Assembly: GCA_045133795.1 (NCBI GenBank)
Contig: JBGUUT010000134.1
Coordinates: 1 to 16,264 of the forward strand
Direction: 5' to 3'
Length of the DNA: 16,264 nucleotides
From: RGIG8597 sp045133795
Lineage (GTDB): Bacteria > Spirochaetota > GWE2-31-10
Positions 15,063 to 16,264 of this stretch are shown piece after piece (the first letter of the stretch is position 1; every line of letters begins with the position of its first letter). Under the pieces are notes generated by a model. That model saw nothing but the letters and a program-made list of their open reading frames with translations. It ran no database searches and was not told the origin of the DNA. A program made the position numbers and the translations under genes.

Positions 15063-16264
15063 TTATTTTAATGTTTCATAAATTTTATCGGACAATGATT
15101 GTAAATAAAAATTTGCAGCTTCATTTATCTCTGCAGAGGTACAATTTAAATACAGATAACTGTTATAAAAATCTCCGGAACAATAACTTATTACCCCAAG
15201 ATAATAATTTATACGTTCATAAAGTTGTATCGGCAATCCGGCAGACAACAATTTTTCCATTTTTTCTTTAGCTTTCTTATAATCTTTATTACGCAAATAT
15301 TTTTGGATTTCTTTATATTTATCCGTATAAAGCGGAGCAACAAATATTTCTTCATCTTTTAAGAAATTAAAAGGTAATAATTGCCCCAAATAACTTCCGT
15401 ATTCATTACTGATTTTTTTTTGCTTTTCAGACCAATTTTCATGCAAATCGTTTCTGAAATCCGACATTTTTGCATTTCTGTCTTGGATATTTTCCAATTC
15501 GTTGCGATTCAACCGCTGACCGGTAAGAGGGTCTTCTCTAAATACTAAAAGAGGTAACGGCGTAAATTTTAATTCTTCTTTTTGATATAAAAACTTTCTC
15601 TCTATATTCACGCTAATCGGCTTTGTAGTATATGTTACATCTGGTAAAAATTCCGGCAAGCTGCCTTCTATCCAGGCATAATAATAATATGCCACGCCGT
15701 CACTCACCACATCAATCGCATTTCTGTCTTGTAAATTAGTTTTTAATGCAAAAGTTGCATTTTCGAAGATTTCCTCATTTTCAATTCGTGTAAGACTGCG
15801 AAAAATATAAATAAGCTTATTTGTTTCGTCTTTTTCATACAACGGAGTAAAATCCCACTGTAACTGAACATTGCGATTTTCAAACGCCTTCAAAGATGTC
15901 AGTTTTATATTATTTTCTTCTTTAAGAATTACAGGTTTTACTGTAGTATTTCTGTAAGGAATAAAAAGCATATAAATTTTATTCTTTTCATTTTTATCTT
16001 CTATCAAAACGGAATAATAATAATTACTTCCCGACTCTACGTTATCTATGTATTTATTCTCACCATTGGTTAACCTTGCTATTCGTGTAGTATTTTGCAA
16101 ACTTGAAATATAACTATTACTGCGATAAATAAGCAGATTATTTTGAAAATTGTCAGGATTTTTCCATGTCAACAAAACTTTTCTGCCGTAACATTGAAAT
16201 TCTAAATCAAACACAAACGGCGTATCGTATTGCTCAAAAACAAAACTTTCCTGCGAAAAGAGAG
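15063..16264 (-). CDS. Fibronectin-III-like exported protein with C-terminal helical repeats; 5' end outside the window
   Basis: The frame stays open to the window edge. The first possible start inside is only a GTG at 16214. Upstream of it the frame reads LFSQESFVFEQYDTPF, which looks like the end of a signal peptide (cleavage after FSQ or nearby), so the true start probably lies just outside the window. Counting from the GTG, residues ~1-95 and ~105-205 are two beta-sandwich-like segments with the W-K/D-x-P and Y-x-Y-x-V/W patterns of fibronectin type III domains (KVLLTWKNP and VQLQWDFTP; YYYSVLIED and YYYYAWIEG). Residues ~225-290 are charged. Residues ~298-383 form helices resembling a TPR pair (DYKKAKEKMEKLL, then YYLGVISYCSGDFYNSYLYL). 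The role may be cell-envelope scaffolding or protein contacts, but no specific family is recognised. Confidence 0.7.
   Translation of the reverse strand, partial: LFSQESFVFEQYDTPFVFDLEFQCYGRKVLLTWKNPDNFQNNLLIYRSNSYISSLQNTTRIARLTNGENKYIDNVESGSNYYYSVLIEDKNEKNKIYMLFIPYRNTTVKPVILKEENNIKLTSLKAFENRNVQLQWDFTPLYEKDETNKLIYIFRSLTRIENEEIFENATFALKTNLQDRNAIDVVSDGVAYYYYAWIEGSLPEFLPDVTYTTKPISVNIERKFLYQKEELKFTPLPLLVFREDPLTGQRLNRNELENIQDRNAKMSDFRNDLHENWSEKQKKISNEYGSYLGQLLPFNFLKDEEIFVAPLYTDKYKEIQKYLRNKDYKKAKEKMEKLLSAGLPIQLYERINYYLGVISYCSGDFYNSYLYLNCTSAEINEAANFYLQSLSDKIYETLK

Noticed and set aside
1..16264. Mobile element, defence island or prophage
   Set aside because: No transposase, integrase, phage structural gene, terminal inverted repeat or duplicated target site was seen, and the RadC-like domain alone is not evidence of a mobile island.

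Overview
The window is AT-rich DNA in which every supportable gene lies on the minus strand, so transcription runs from high to low coordinates. Short gaps, TTGACA/TATAAT-type promoters, strong AAGGA/AGGAGG ribosome-binding sites and three lipoproteins show a bacterium. SPOR repeats, a K+/H+ antiporter, a large family of beta-helix lipoproteins and tRNAs without an encoded CCA would fit a low-GC host-associated spirochaete such as Treponema. That assignment is an inference from gene style; no 16S rRNA or other diagnostic marker is present.

Reading in the direction of transcription, the window opens with the 3' part of a fibronectin-III-like secreted protein whose start lies outside it. Next come a CPA1-type K+/H+ antiporter with a C-terminal RCK_C (TrkA_C) domain and a secreted SPOR-domain protein whose start I move to 13510. 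A DinG-type iron-sulphur helicase follows. It carries an N-terminal RadC/JAB (JAMM) domain and is preceded by a near-perfect promoter so close to the ATG that the mRNA is probably leaderless.

The centre (3737-9112) holds three tandem paralogous lipoproteins of 502, 516 and 698 residues. They look like right-handed beta-helix carbohydrate-binding proteins of the Cthe_2159 type. Strong hairpins separate them. The one between the first two sits directly in front of the second gene's ribosome-binding site, with no room for another promoter, so it probably sets the expression ratio by read-through.

The low-coordinate end is an RNA-metabolism block: an HrpA-type DEAH-box helicase, a closely linked RluA-family pseudouridine synthase, tRNA-Lys(UUU) with its own consensus promoter, and the first 19 nt of what looks like tRNA-Glu at the window edge. 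The -35 box of the tRNA promoter contains the stop codon of the pseudouridine synthase gene.

Most genes are ordinary housekeeping or envelope genes. The most unusual objects are the RadC/JAB-DinG fusion and the tandem lipoprotein cluster with its intercistronic hairpins. No mobile element, CRISPR array, rRNA or plus-strand gene is supported, and no gene-free stretch exceeds 300 bases.
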